A DNA stretch of 64,000 nucleotides from a bacterium (lineage in GTDB: Bacteria; Vulcanimicrobiota; Xenobia; Xenobiales; JADMJV01), in assembly GCA_018266105.1 (NCBI GenBank), contig JAFEBA010000072.1, forward strand, positions 1 to 64,000, read 5' to 3'. Positions within the stretch are counted from its first letter, which is position 1; each line of letters opens with the position of its first letter. The notes beneath the pieces are model-generated. The model saw only the letters and a program-made list of their open reading frames with translations. It did no database searches and was not told the DNA's origin. Shown piece by piece: positions 17,399 through 27,100 of the stretch. The position numbers and the translations under genes are program-made.

Positions 17399-17459
17399 GC
17401 AGCCTTCTTCGCCCGGCTCCGGCAGGGTCCCTGGGCCCTGCAATCCGAAGGAGCGGGCC

Positions 17460-18494
17460 ATGATCGACCTGTTTTCCGACACTCTCACACGACCCACCGC
17501 CGCCATGCGCTCCGCCATGGCCTCAGCCGAAGTGGGCGACGAACAGCGTGGCGAGGATCCCACCACCCGCCGCCTGGAGGAAAGGGCCGCCGAACTGCTG
17601 GGCCAGGAGTGCGCAACCTTCTTGCCCAGCGCCACCATGGCCAATGCCATCGCCATTCAGTTGTTTTGCGGGCCCGGGGACGAGATTTTGTCGGCCGAAA
17701 ACGGCCATGTGCTCAATTACGAAGCCGGCGGCGCGGCCGTGCACGCGCGCGCTTCGGTGCGCAGCATTCCCACCTGGACTGGAATCTTTGGCAAGAACGC
17801 CGTGCTGCAACGCCTGCGCCAGGACACTCCCCACGCTCCCCGCCCCCGCCTGGTGGTGGTCGAAAATACCACCAACGCAGGCGGTGGTCGCCCCTGGCCG
17901 GTCGAGGAAAGCGACGGCGTGCTAGAGGCCGCCCAGCAAAACGGCCTGCGCGTTCATCTGGACGGCTCACGCCTTTTTAATGCGGCCGTGGCTCTGGGCC
18001 TTCCCGCCCGCCGATTGGGCCGGGGCTTTGACAGCGTGACCCTGTGTCTTTCCAAAGGCCTGGGCTGCCCCGTCGGAGCGGTGCTGGCGCATCGCCGAGA
18101 GATCTCCGTCCAGGTCCGGCGGTTCAAGCAACTGATGGGCGGGGCGATGCGCCAGAGCGGAATCTTAGGAGCAGCCGGACTATATGCGCTGGAGCACCAT
18201 GTCCAGCGCCTGGACGAGGACCACGCGAATGCCAACGCTCTGGCCCAGGGCCTGGAAGAAATCTCCCAACTGGTGGTTGAGAAAATTCCTTTGCGCACCA
18301 ACATGGTCTACTTCGAGGTTCCCGATCGCTACTCTCCAGACCAGTTAGAGCAAAGGCTGCTGGCCAATGGACTCAGAGTTTCCCGGGTGAACCATCGACG
18401 CTTTCGCGCCGTCACTCACCTGGACGTGAGCGCCCAGGACGTCCAGCGCGCCCTTGCCATCTTCCGCCAGGTCTGCCAGAACGAGCTCAGCTAA
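17460..18494 (+). CDS. Low-specificity L-threonine aldolase (PLP-dependent)
   Basis: 344 residues, the usual size for beta-eliminating/aldolase fold-type I PLP enzymes that cleave threonine to glycine and acetaldehyde. The N-terminus has DLFSDTLTRPTAAMR. Lys 199 in CLSKGLGCPVGA is the Schiff-base lysine, and HLDGSRLFNA carries the Asp that contacts the PLP nitrogen. ATG 17460 follows GAAGGAG at 6 bases. It could also be a related GntG-type aldolase. The gene is divergent from the AidB-like dehydrogenase. Confidence 0.93.
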   Translation: MIDLFSDTLTRPTAAMRSAMASAEVGDEQRGEDPTTRRLEERAAELLGQECATFLPSATMANAIAIQLFCGPGDEILSAENGHVLNYEAGGAAVHARASVRSIPTWTGIFGKNAVLQRLRQDTPHAPRPRLVVVENTTNAGGGRPWPVEESDGVLEAAQQNGLRVHLDGSRLFNAAVALGLPARRLGRGFDSVTLCLSKGLGCPVGAVLAHRREISVQVRRFKQLMGGAMRQSGILGAAGLYALEHHVQRLDEDHANANALAQGLEEISQLVVEKIPLRTNMVYFEVPDRYSPDQLEQRLLANGLRVSRVNHRRFRAVTHLDVSAQDVQRALAIFRQVCQNELS

Positions 18495-18525
18495 GCCACT
18501 TCATTTTTTTTTCAGGCCGACGGCT

Positions 18526-18552
18526 TATGTGTTGTAAGACAAAACACACATA
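18526..18552. repeat. Inverted repeat upstream of the orphan gene at 18570
   Basis: Perfect 7-bp arms TATGTGT and ACACATA separated by 13 bases, ending 17 bases before the next start codon. It could be an operator or a 5'-UTR hairpin. The 13-base loop and lack of a following T-run argue against a terminator. Confidence 0.45.
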
Positions 18553-18569
18553 GCTGGAGCACTTTCAAA

Positions 18570-18989
18570 ATGCAGTTTCGTTTACCCATTGGCAATCGCG
18601 CCATCGTTGGCGACCTGACCCTCCGCTCAAACGGCAAAGTTGACCGAGCCGAAGGCAAAGTTCCTCCCCACGGGATCAAGCGCATGGACGACCCTCGACT
18701 CGAGGAATTTGTGCGCACGCGAGACACAGCCGCACTCGGCCAGGGCTGGAAGGGCTACGGAGAGCCCGAGTATGGCACCGGTCGCATCATCGCCGGTGCC
18801 AACGCCATCCCCATGACGGATGATTCCTACTCAGGTCAATTCCTGATCCTCGACCCGCGCGCCCACACTCTGACACTGCAAACTCAGGGCCTCCAGCAGG
18901 AGTGCTTCAACCACTGGATTTCGGCCAAGTATGACGTTCAAAGCGGTGCCATCAAAGCCGACACCATCCACGAATGGGTGAGCCACTAA
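18570..18989 (+). CDS. Hypothetical protein, no recognised family
   Basis: 139 residues, soluble, mixed alpha/beta in character, without signal peptide or TM helix. The C-terminal half alternates hydrophobic and polar residues (FLILDPRAHTLTLQTQ), suggesting a beta-sheet protein. ATG 18570 has no strong Shine-Dalgarno; GGAGC at 18556 is the best candidate. The coding look (codon pattern, no frame competition) supports a real gene. It converges on pdxH after 7 bases. Confidence 0.65.
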   Translation: MQFRLPIGNRAIVGDLTLRSNGKVDRAEGKVPPHGIKRMDDPRLEEFVRTRDTAALGQGWKGYGEPEYGTGRIIAGANAIPMTDDSYSGQFLILDPRAHTLTLQTQGLQQECFNHWISAKYDVQSGAIKADTIHEWVSH

Positions 18990-18996
18990 CCCAAGA

Positions 18997-19647
18997 TCAG
19001 GGCATCAAACGCTGGCGCGCCCAACCCTGCGCGGTTCGCGTGTACTCGATGCGATCGTGTAAACGGCTGGGTTGCCCTTGCCAAAACTCGATCCGATCGG
19101 GCACCACCCGATACCCCCCCCAGTGCTCCGGCCGGGGCACCGGGGTGGGTTCGGGAAAGCGGAGCTCCACCTGAGCCAGCAACTTTTGAAATTCTTCTCG
19201 AGATTCGATCGGACGGCTCTGTCGAGATGCCCAGGCTCCCAACTGAGCCCCCCGGGGACGGGTCGCAAAGTAAGCATCCGACTCGCCAGGGGTTACCTTT
19301 TCCAAGGATCCCTCGACGCGCACCTGACGGTGCTGCGCGGCCCAGTAAAAAACCAGCGCGGCTCGAGGGTTCTGTAGCAAGTCCTGGGCCTTGCTACTCT
19401 CATAATTGGTAAAAAAGACGAAGCCACTGGCGTCCAACTCTTTAAGCAGGACCACCCGGGCCGATGGGCGACCTGACCCGTCAGCTGTTGCCAGCGTCAT
19501 CGCATTGGCTTCAAACGGCTCGCGGTCGGCGGCCAGAGTGAACCACTTTTGAAACTCCAGGAGTGGATCCAGGTCCAACTCGTCCACGCTCAGAGGGGGG
19601 TTTTGGTAATCCTGACGCAACTGCGCAAATTGTTCCAACATCCCCAT
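18997..19647 (-). CDS. pdxH: Pyridoxamine 5'-phosphate oxidase
   Basis: 216 residues, the standard length. It oxidises pyridoxine or pyridoxamine 5'-phosphate to PLP using FMN. Family landmarks are EANAMTLATADGSGRPSAR, RVVLLKELD, FFTNYESSKA, RPRGAQLGAWASRQS and the C-terminal EFWQGQPSRLHDR, with the very C-terminus ending RLMP (usually RLAP). ATG 19647 is used; ATG 19641 is equally possible. A PLP-forming enzyme next to a PLP-dependent aldolase may be chance. Confidence 0.96.
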   Translation of the reverse strand: MGMLEQFAQLRQDYQNPPLSVDELDLDPLLEFQKWFTLAADREPFEANAMTLATADGSGRPSARVVLLKELDASGFVFFTNYESSKAQDLLQNPRAALVFYWAAQHRQVRVEGSLEKVTPGESDAYFATRPRGAQLGAWASRQSRPIESREEFQKLLAQVELRFPEPTPVPRPEHWGGYRVVPDRIEFWQGQPSRLHDRIEYTRTAQGWARQRLMP

Positions 19648-19695
19648 TGCTTTGGTAACCCCCAGTTCACACCTTCCCAACCCCCACAAAGTAGA

Positions 19696-20157
19696 ATGCA
19701 GGAGATGATCATTCGCTCCGTTACCAAACCGCCACTCCGATTACTGAAGAGTAAGCCGAAGCCGGCCGAGACCCCACCACCTCCTGCGCCCCCGGCTAAA
19801 CCCTTCGTGTCCTTGACCTGGAAAGGCGGGGCCATGCTGGCCGCTCCGGTCGCTTGTGGAATCTATGCCGGTCTGGCCAGCGGCAAGCTGGCGGCCGTGG
19901 CCGGAGCCCTGGCAGCCACTCCAGGAGCCGCTCTCCTCGGCGGCCTGGGCGGTGCCATGATCAGCCAGCACCTATTTCACGCCAAAGAATCCACCACCGT
20001 GGGGGCAACCCTCGGCGGCGGCCTGGCCGGGGGACTGGCCGGACTGGCAGGCGGTGGTTACCTGGGAGCCGTGGCCGGCTCCGGCTGGCAGGCGGCCGGA
20101 CTGGGTGCGCTCGGACTGGTCACGGCCGGCCTGCTCTTTTTGAACCGCGACCAGTAG
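19696..20157 (+). CDS. Hypothetical Gly/Ala-rich membrane protein
   Basis: 153 residues: a basic, proline-rich N-terminus (about 1-40, with PPPPAPPAKP), followed by three Gly/Ala-rich hydrophobic segments with GGLAGGLAGLAGG-type repeats. Such glycine-zipper helices insert in membranes or oligomerise. The start is uncertain: ATG 19696 or ATG 19705; GCAGGAG lies directly against the second, too close for normal use. It is divergent from pdxH. No family assigned. Confidence 0.6.
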   Translation: MQEMIIRSVTKPPLRLLKSKPKPAETPPPPAPPAKPFVSLTWKGGAMLAAPVACGIYAGLASGKLAAVAGALAATPGAALLGGLGGAMISQHLFHAKESTTVGATLGGGLAGGLAGLAGGGYLGAVAGSGWQAAGLGALGLVTAGLLFLNRDQ

Positions 20158-20232
20158 CACAACCAGGGCGGGCTCTCGGCTGGAATGGACTGAGCAACAG
20201 GACTCCGGCCAACGCCTGGGGAAAAGCCTCGG

Positions 20233-21243
20233 GTGAAGCTGACGGGAATCAACCTTTTCCAACCCACCCTGAGTCCCCCCGTCCGCCGTGTGCAGCCCCA
20301 ATCAGTCCAGGCCCAGGATCGACTGGAGCTCGCTTTTCCCAGCTCCGAAAGCGCGGCCGCCTGCCCCCAAAAGCCGAAGTTCTCACTCAAGTCCCTCCCG
20401 CTCCAACGCCTGGGCGTGATCGGCCTGGCCGGTCTGTGCTTGTTTGGTTCATTGGTAGCCCAGCTCAGCGCCAACGATGCGCCCGCCGTCAAAGAGTCCG
20501 CCCCCATCCAACAGGTCGTTCCCCGAACGGCCGAACTCGGTGTAGACGGATGGATCATCGGCCACAGCGGGCTGAAAAACGTGGCCAACCCGGCCGTCCT
20601 CCCCGACAAGCCGCCTGCTCAAGCTGAACCCTTCAAGCTTTCTAAACCGGTCGCCAAGAAACACGACTACATCAAACACCATGTCAACTTCTCGCAGCTA
20701 ATCACCAACAAAGAGTTTACCGACAGCACCGCTCTGGACTCGGCTGGAATCCAGGCCTTCCTGGAAGAGCGCAACAGCTTCCTGGCCGACTACAGCGAGA
20801 ACGGCAAGAGTGCCGCCCAGATCATTCACGAGGCGGCCCAAAAAGCCAACATCAATCCCCTGGTCGTGCTCACCACCCTGGAGAAGGAAAACAGCATGGT
20901 CAGCCGCGAGAAACAACCCAGACAGAAAGCTCTGGCAGCCTCCATGGGCTACGGCTACACGGATGGAGGCAACTACACGGCCGGGGCCAAGAGCTTCTCA
21001 AGCCAGGTGTTGAAGGGCGCGCAGTTGCTGGCCGACCTTTACAGCGAGGCTCAGAGTCAGACTTACCCGCTGACCTTCCGCGCCGACTACGGCAAGCACA
21101 AGGTGCAGATCGACAACGCCGCGACCTACGCCCTTTTCCAGTACACACCACATACGGTGGACACGGGGCTGCGCAAGGTCGGTGGTGGCAACTACCTGTT
21201 CCGCCACATTCTTGAGGACTTTGCCACGCCACTCCCTAAGTGA
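20233..21243 (+). CDS. Membrane-anchored protein with a lysozyme/glucosaminidase-like C-terminal domain
   Basis: 336 residues: a cytoplasmic N-terminus, one TM helix at about 58-78, and an extracytoplasmic region. The region from about 155 onward (IQAFLEERNSFL, AAQIIHEAAQKANINPLV, LTTLEKENSMV) resembles the fold of secreted lysozyme-like or hydrolase domains in which a Glu follows LTTLEKE. That resemblance is by eye only. GTG 20233 is the start. It overlaps the next gene as GTGA, so it is co-translated with the collagen-like protein. A cell-wall or sheath-remodelling role is an inference. Confidence 0.6.
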   Translation: MKLTGINLFQPTLSPPVRRVQPQSVQAQDRLELAFPSSESAAACPQKPKFSLKSLPLQRLGVIGLAGLCLFGSLVAQLSANDAPAVKESAPIQQVVPRTAELGVDGWIIGHSGLKNVANPAVLPDKPPAQAEPFKLSKPVAKKHDYIKHHVNFSQLITNKEFTDSTALDSAGIQAFLEERNSFLADYSENGKSAAQIIHEAAQKANINPLVVLTTLEKENSMVSREKQPRQKALAASMGYGYTDGGNYTAGAKSFSSQVLKGAQLLADLYSEAQSQTYPLTFRADYGKHKVQIDNAATYALFQYTPHTVDTGLRKVGGGNYLFRHILEDFATPLPK

Positions 21244-22043
21244 CCAAAAGGCTTTTTCCGGTTCTGACCCTCCTACTTATTTCCTCGGCCCGGGCTCTGC
21301 CTGACCCCGCCCTTCTACCTCCGGTTGAAGGCACCACTGTGGTGACCACCCAGAGCTCCTTGCGTTTCCACTGGGACCCCGCCTATCGAGTGGAATGGTG
21401 GAACCGCGGCCACGTGCTGCAACTCCAGACTTTGGGGGGTGAGGTCTCGGTCAGCCTGTCGCCCGGCCAAAGTTATGCCTGGAAAACCTACTCCGGCGAC
21501 AAGCTGATCGAGAGCGCCAGCTTTGACGTGAGCGATCAGTTCGAGTATCGGAGCCTGGGGCGAAATGGCGAAGATGGCATTCGCGACCGAACTCCCGCTG
21601 ACGGTAAAGCCGGAACCGATGGCGGCAGCCTGAAGGTCGATTTGAGCCGGGAGGGCTGCAACCTGAAACTGCAAATCCAGGAACAGGGACGCACTCGCCG
21701 CTTTCTCCTGGCCGATCGCGACCACAAGTTCCTGATCAACGTGCGTGGAGGTTCGGGAGGCAAAGGCAGCGACGGACTGGATCAGCAGGGGGCAGCGGCG
21801 GCCGCGGCCGGCAACGGCGGAGACTCAGGCTGGGGGGGCCACATCGATATCACCGTCCACCAGATCCCCTGGCGTGAGGCCCTGGAGCTGGACGTATCGG
21901 CCGGGACGCCTGGCGCCGGCGGCCGCGGCGGCTCCGACCAGGGCACCTCTTCCGAGGGGCAGCCGTTGCACATGAAATACCCCGACGGGCGCCCGGGCCG
22001 GCCGGGCAAACCGGGCACGGTGACCACACACATTCAGCCTTAA
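21240..22043 (+). CDS. Secreted glycine-rich collagen-like protein
   Basis: 267 residues with a signal peptide (LFPVLTLLLISSARA). The first half looks like a beta-domain (VTTQSSLRFHWDPAYRVEWW). The second half has several Gly-rich stretches, some with near-perfect G-X-Y spacing (GRNGEDG, GGSGGKGSDG, GRPGRPGKPG). The Gly runs are too short and broken for a long collagen helix. Start GTG 21240 overlaps the stop of the lysozyme-like gene. Probably exported to the cell surface; function unknown. Confidence 0.7.
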   Translation: MTKRLFPVLTLLLISSARALPDPALLPPVEGTTVVTTQSSLRFHWDPAYRVEWWNRGHVLQLQTLGGEVSVSLSPGQSYAWKTYSGDKLIESASFDVSDQFEYRSLGRNGEDGIRDRTPADGKAGTDGGSLKVDLSREGCNLKLQIQEQGRTRRFLLADRDHKFLINVRGGSGGKGSDGLDQQGAAAAAAGNGGDSGWGGHIDITVHQIPWREALELDVSAGTPGAGGRGGSDQGTSSEGQPLHMKYPDGRPGRPGKPGTVTTHIQP

Positions 22044-22158
22044 GCAACCGCGCAATCCAAAGATCGGGTTTGCTTTGCACCAGGGTTCTCAATTTCTGTA
22101 GTAGAACAGGCCCCGCGAATAAACTCTCGTTCGCATCGGGGCGGGGAAGGAACTCAAG

Positions 22159-24171
22159 TTGGATTCAATCAAAATGGTGCTCGGCGTCATCGCTGTCTGC
22201 GGTGTCGGAGCCGGGTGTCTGTTCATGCTCATCATCGTATCGCGCCTGCGCCGCTTCGTTGAGCAGGGCAAGGCCCTCATTGTGACCAGTTCCGGGGAGG
22301 AGCCGGAGGTCTACTTTACCAGCTCCATCGTCTGGCCACTGCGAAATCGCTACGAGATCATGGATATTTCGGTGCACGCCATCGAAATCGGCCGGGCCGG
22401 CAAAGAAGGCCTGATCTGTAAAGACAACATCCGTGCCGATATCCGCGTGACCTTCTTCGTACATGTGATCAAGTCGGCTGAGGCCGTGCGACGAGTCGCC
22501 CAAACCGTCGGTGTGGATCGAGCCTCCGATCCGACCGTGGTGGCCAAGCTCTTTGACGCCAAGTTCTCTGACGCCCTGAAAACCGTGGGTAAGCAGATGG
22601 ACTTTATTGAGCTCTACACCCACCGCGAGCACTTCCGCGACGAAATCGTAAAAGTCATCGGCGAGAATTTAAGTGGCTTCAAGCTCGAGGACGTCAACAT
22701 CGACTACCTCGAGCAAACGCCCAAAGCTTCGCTCGATCCCAACAACATTCTAGACGCCCAGGGCATCAAGAAAATTACCGAACTGACCGCCAAAGAGCAG
22801 GTCAGCACCAACGAAGCCACGCGTGATCGCGAAAAAGAGATCATGCAAAAGGACGTCACCACCGCTCAGCAGATGGGCGCGATGGAACGCGACAAGGCCG
22901 ACGCCCAGCTGCGGATGCGCCGCGAAATTGAAACCATGACGGCCCGCGAAAACGCCGAGATCGAAAAGGTCAAGGCCGAAGAGCACCTTCGCTTTGAGGC
23001 CGCCCGCATCGCGGCCGAGCAGGAACTGGCCATCAACAATGTGCGCAAGAACCAGGAAGTGCAGCTGGCGGAACTCAACACCCAGCGCCTGATGGCCATC
23101 GAGAAAGAAAAAGTTGAACAGGACCGCGCTCTGCAGCAAGTCCAGCGCGAACGGGAAGTGCAACTGGCCAGCATCGCCAAAGAACGCGACCTGGAAGAAC
23201 AGCGCAAACTCATTCAAGACGTCATCCGCGAGCGCATCGCGGTCGAGAAAACAGTGGCTGAAGAAGAAGAGCGCATCAAGACCCTGCGCCTGCTGGAGGA
23301 AGCCAAACGACAGAAGGAAGCAGCCGTGCTCGGGGCCCAAGCGGATGCCGAACAGGATGCCGTGCGCGCCGTGAAAGCCGCTGAAGCGTCGGAGGCGGCC
23401 GCCCGCCTGAAGGCCAAAGAGAAGCAGACTCTGGCCGAAGCGGAGCTGGGGGCTGCGGACAAAGTGGCCCAGGCCAAAGTTCGGCTCTCAGAAGGCATCA
23501 TGGCCGAAGAGGCAGCTCTGGGTCTGGCCGAAATCAAGGTCAAAGAAGCCGATGCGGCCGCCTACGAGAAACGCGGAATGGCCGAGGTCCGCATCAAGGA
23601 AGCCCAGGCCCCGGCCGAGCAGAAACTCGGTCTGGCGAAAGTGGAAGTGCAGCGCGCCGAAGCTGAAGCCCAGGCCAACGCCATTCAGCTCAAACTGACG
23701 GCCGAAGCCAGCGGTATCGGAGAGAAGGCCAAAGCCATGGCTGCGCTCAACGAAGCCTCGAGAGCTCACGAAGAGTTCCGCCTGCAAATGGAAAACCAGC
23801 GCCTGATCGCCATCGAAAGCATCAAAGCTCAGGTCACCATGTCGCAGTATCAGGCCCAGGCCATGGGCGAGGCCTTCAAATCCGCCAAGTTCAATATCGT
23901 GGGCGGAGACGGTGCCTTCATGGAGCGCATCTTCAACGCCGCCAGCATGGGCCGGACCCTGGACACCTTCCTGGAACACAGCGACTTCGCGGGCAACATC
24001 TCCAAGTCCATCACCAATGGTGGTCCGCAGGTGCTGGACAATCTGGGCAAGGTCGCCAGCACGGCGGCCACCAAGCTTGGTCAAGCGGCCTCGGTCATCG
24101 CCAGCAAGCCGGCGTCCGTCAGCCCGCCCATTCCCAAGCCGCCCACTCCGCCCCAGTCCTCCGGAGGCTAG
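22159..24171 (+). CDS. Flotillin-like SPFH/band 7 membrane protein
   Basis: 670 residues: one N-terminal TM helix (about 5-28), an SPFH/band 7 domain (about 35-200), a very long charged coiled coil (about 215-570) rich in EKA repeats as in flotillins, and a short C-terminal region ending in Pro-rich PPIPKPPTPP. Flotillins form oligomeric scaffolds in membrane microdomains. TTG 22159 follows GGAAGGA at 7 bases. Only 6 bases separate its stop from the giant ATPase gene. DUF3686 ATPases are, as I recall, commonly found beside flotillin-like genes, so this pair is probably a functional unit. Confidence 0.92.
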   Translation: MDSIKMVLGVIAVCGVGAGCLFMLIIVSRLRRFVEQGKALIVTSSGEEPEVYFTSSIVWPLRNRYEIMDISVHAIEIGRAGKEGLICKDNIRADIRVTFFVHVIKSAEAVRRVAQTVGVDRASDPTVVAKLFDAKFSDALKTVGKQMDFIELYTHREHFRDEIVKVIGENLSGFKLEDVNIDYLEQTPKASLDPNNILDAQGIKKITELTAKEQVSTNEATRDREKEIMQKDVTTAQQMGAMERDKADAQLRMRREIETMTARENAEIEKVKAEEHLRFEAARIAAEQELAINNVRKNQEVQLAELNTQRLMAIEKEKVEQDRALQQVQREREVQLASIAKERDLEEQRKLIQDVIRERIAVEKTVAEEEERIKTLRLLEEAKRQKEAAVLGAQADAEQDAVRAVKAAEASEAAARLKAKEKQTLAEAELGAADKVAQAKVRLSEGIMAEEAALGLAEIKVKEADAAAYEKRGMAEVRIKEAQAPAEQKLGLAKVEVQRAEAEAQANAIQLKLTAEASGIGEKAKAMAALNEASRAHEEFRLQMENQRLIAIESIKAQVTMSQYQAQAMGEAFKSAKFNIVGGDGAFMERIFNAASMGRTLDTFLEHSDFAGNISKSITNGGPQVLDNLGKVASTAATKLGQAASVIASKPASVSPPIPKPPTPPQSSGG

Positions 24172-24177
24172 TCCCTC

Positions 24178-27100
24178 GTGGCTGAAGCAACCCAAGAACC
24201 GCAAGGGTCCGGCATCGAGCAGGGCACTTACGAAGTCCTGCGTGGCCGCCTGGTCGAGCAGTCGCGTGTGCTGCGCGGCCAGGTGGAGCAGCTCAATCAA
24301 AAACGCCTGCAGCTGTTTGGTAGCCAGGAAATGGAGGTCATTGGTTCGGAGAAGATCCGCACCAAGAACGCCTGCGTTCCCCGCGACATCATCAGCCTGG
24401 GTCATGATCTGCTTTTCGGCTACGAGGTCAAACTCGGACTGAAGCAAGAGGTCGATATCGACGACGTGATGAGCCTTTACGGCTTCATTCACGAAGGCGA
24501 TCGCTTTGAATTCAAACCTTTGTCCAGCCAGGTGGACGATGAGGGAAACCATCCCCTCACGCCCAAATTTCTGGCCGACGAGAACTTCAAACGCGACTTC
24601 AAAGAGCTCTTTAAGTACTACAAGAACATCCGGTTACTGCAACTGCGCATCGTGGAAAGCGGCACCAAGATGGTGGCCATTTTCCAAATCGGCCAGACCA
24701 TCAACGACGTCAAGGCACTGCGCTGGGGCATCACCAAAGACGAAGTCAAGTACATCGACAATCGTGGCGAACGCGACGCCGTCCAGGAGCCCCCCTATGA
24801 ATTTACCTGGGACGTAGCCGGACGCGATCAGTTCGTCACCGGTAAGCACCCCCACGTCTCCATCCTGGACGAAGTCTTCGTGGAGACGGTAGGCGGCGAC
24901 CTGACCGTCAAGGTGGAAAACAACACCGAAGACGGGCTGGGCATCTACTCCGAGAAGGTGGACGATCAACGCCAGACCCTCTCGGACGCTCAGTTTCACT
25001 ACAAAAAGCTGGGCAACATCATCTTGCTCAAGATCCTGCCCTACCGCGAGCAGCAGTGGCGCTACCTGATCTTCAACACTCGCACCCAGACGGTTCACAA
25101 CGTCAAAGCCATCGGCGATTCCTGTCATCAGCTCCCCGAAGACCACGGTTTGATCTTCCCGGGCGGCTACTACCTGCAAGAAGGCACCCTTAAAAATTTC
25201 GACGGCGACTTCGTGGGAATGAGCTATGAGACCACCCACAAGTCTCCCAACGGCGAGGACGTGCTTTACGTCTTTCGCCATCGCGAACAATGCCGTTTTG
25301 CGCTGATGCCCTACAACATGATTCAGAAGGAAGTGCGCAGCCCCATTCACTGCAATGGCTATTGCGTCTACGAAGACGGCACCCTGGTGCTCTTCCGCAG
25401 CCCCTCTGACAGCGAGCCGACTCGCGTGCACACCATGCAGATCTGGCGCACGCCCTTCACCACCGCCGAATACAGCTCAGCCCAACAAAGCAAATCCGGA
25501 ACCTACCTGGAGAATATCGGCAACGCCGATCTGGTGAGGGGCATCTCCGACTGTCTGTCGGTTGCCCGACGCGTAGAAGAACAAACTCCCACCGTGGCCA
25601 TCTACGAAGACATGGTGGCGGCGCTGACCCGAATTATCGATGTCTATCCATGGCTCAGCCATGCCGAGGTCGGCGGACTGCTGGCTCCCCTGCAGGACAT
25701 CAAGAAGACCTCCAGCCTGGTTCTTGACGAATTTGAGAAAGTTGTCAGCCTCAAAAAACAGGCCGACAAAGCATTTAATGAAGCCTCCAAGGCCTTCCAC
25801 GAAAAGACCCGCCGGCTCAACCCGGACGACTGGAAAACCGTCGAGGAATACGTGGATGCCCTGGCCTTTTTGCGCCACGCCCGCGGCCAGCTCATCACCC
25901 TCAAGGACATGCGCTACGCGCCTCTGGACAAAATCAAGGCCATCGAAGAGCAGGCCATCTCCAAATTTGACGCCATTTCGCAAAGAGCGGTCGAATTTTT
26001 ACTGCAACCGGAAGCCTTCTTGCCGGTTCAGACTCAAATTGAAGAGCAGACGTCGCTGGTGGATGGTCTGCAAAAAGCTGGCGACGCGCTGCCGGTTCAC
26101 GAGACACTGGAGAAGATCGGTTCCGGCCTGGAACTGCTGATGGACGTCATCGGCGGCCTCAAGATCGAGGACGCTACTCAGCGCACGGCCGTGCTCGAGC
26201 GGATCGCCGAGCTGATGGGCCATCTCAATCGCGCCCGGGCACTGGTGGCCAGTAAGAAAAAAGAGCTGGGATCCAGGGAGAGCACGGCTGAGTTTGCCGT
26301 CCAGTTCCAGCTGCTGACCCAGAACGCGACTTCCTCGATCAACCTGGCCGATTCACCTGAAAAGTGCGAACAGGCGATGTCGCGCCTCATGCTGCAACTG
26401 GAGGACCTTGAGGGTCGCTTTGGTGAGTATGACGACTACTTAGAACAGCTCAACCTCAAGCGCGAAGACATTTCCAAGTCCATCGCGGCCAAGAAGCAAA
26501 CTCTGCTGGAAGCACGCCAGCGGCGCGTGCAGCAGCTGATGGGGTCGGCCGACCGAATTCTGGAAGGCCTGCAACGCCGGGCCGCCAGCATGACGGATGA
26601 AGTCGAGCTCAACACCTTTTTTGCATCCGATGCAATGGTCATGAAAGTCCGCGAGGTGGCGGAAAGACTGCGCGAACTCAACGACCCGGTCAAAGCCGAC
26701 GAACTGGAGTCCCGTCTGAAGGCTGCCCGCCAGGAGTCGGGACGCAGCCTGCGCGACCGCAAAGAGATCTTCGAAGAGGGCGCCAACGTCATCAAGCTTG
26801 GCCGCCACCGCTTCAGCGTCAACAGCGAGCCGGTGGAGCTCACCATGGTTCCCCGGCGGGTGGACCTGGGCAGCGGCGAGACCAGCATTATGGCGCTGCA
26901 CATTACCGGCACCGACTTCTTTGAGGATATCGAGCATCCGGAGCTGGAGAAAACTCGCGAGTTCTGGGAGCAGCAGCTGGTTTCCGAAACCAACGAGGTT
27001 TATCGTTCGGAGTATCTGGCTTTCTGCATGATCAATGACGCTGAAGTGGGCCGTAAAGGGCTGTCGCTCAAGTTGCTTTACGACACGCTGTTGAGCGGAC

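Noticed and set aside
23488..24552. 354-codon antisense open frame across the flotillin/ATPase junction
   Set aside because: It spans the coupled stop and start of two well-supported genes on the other strand, and its composition mirrors the coiled coil.
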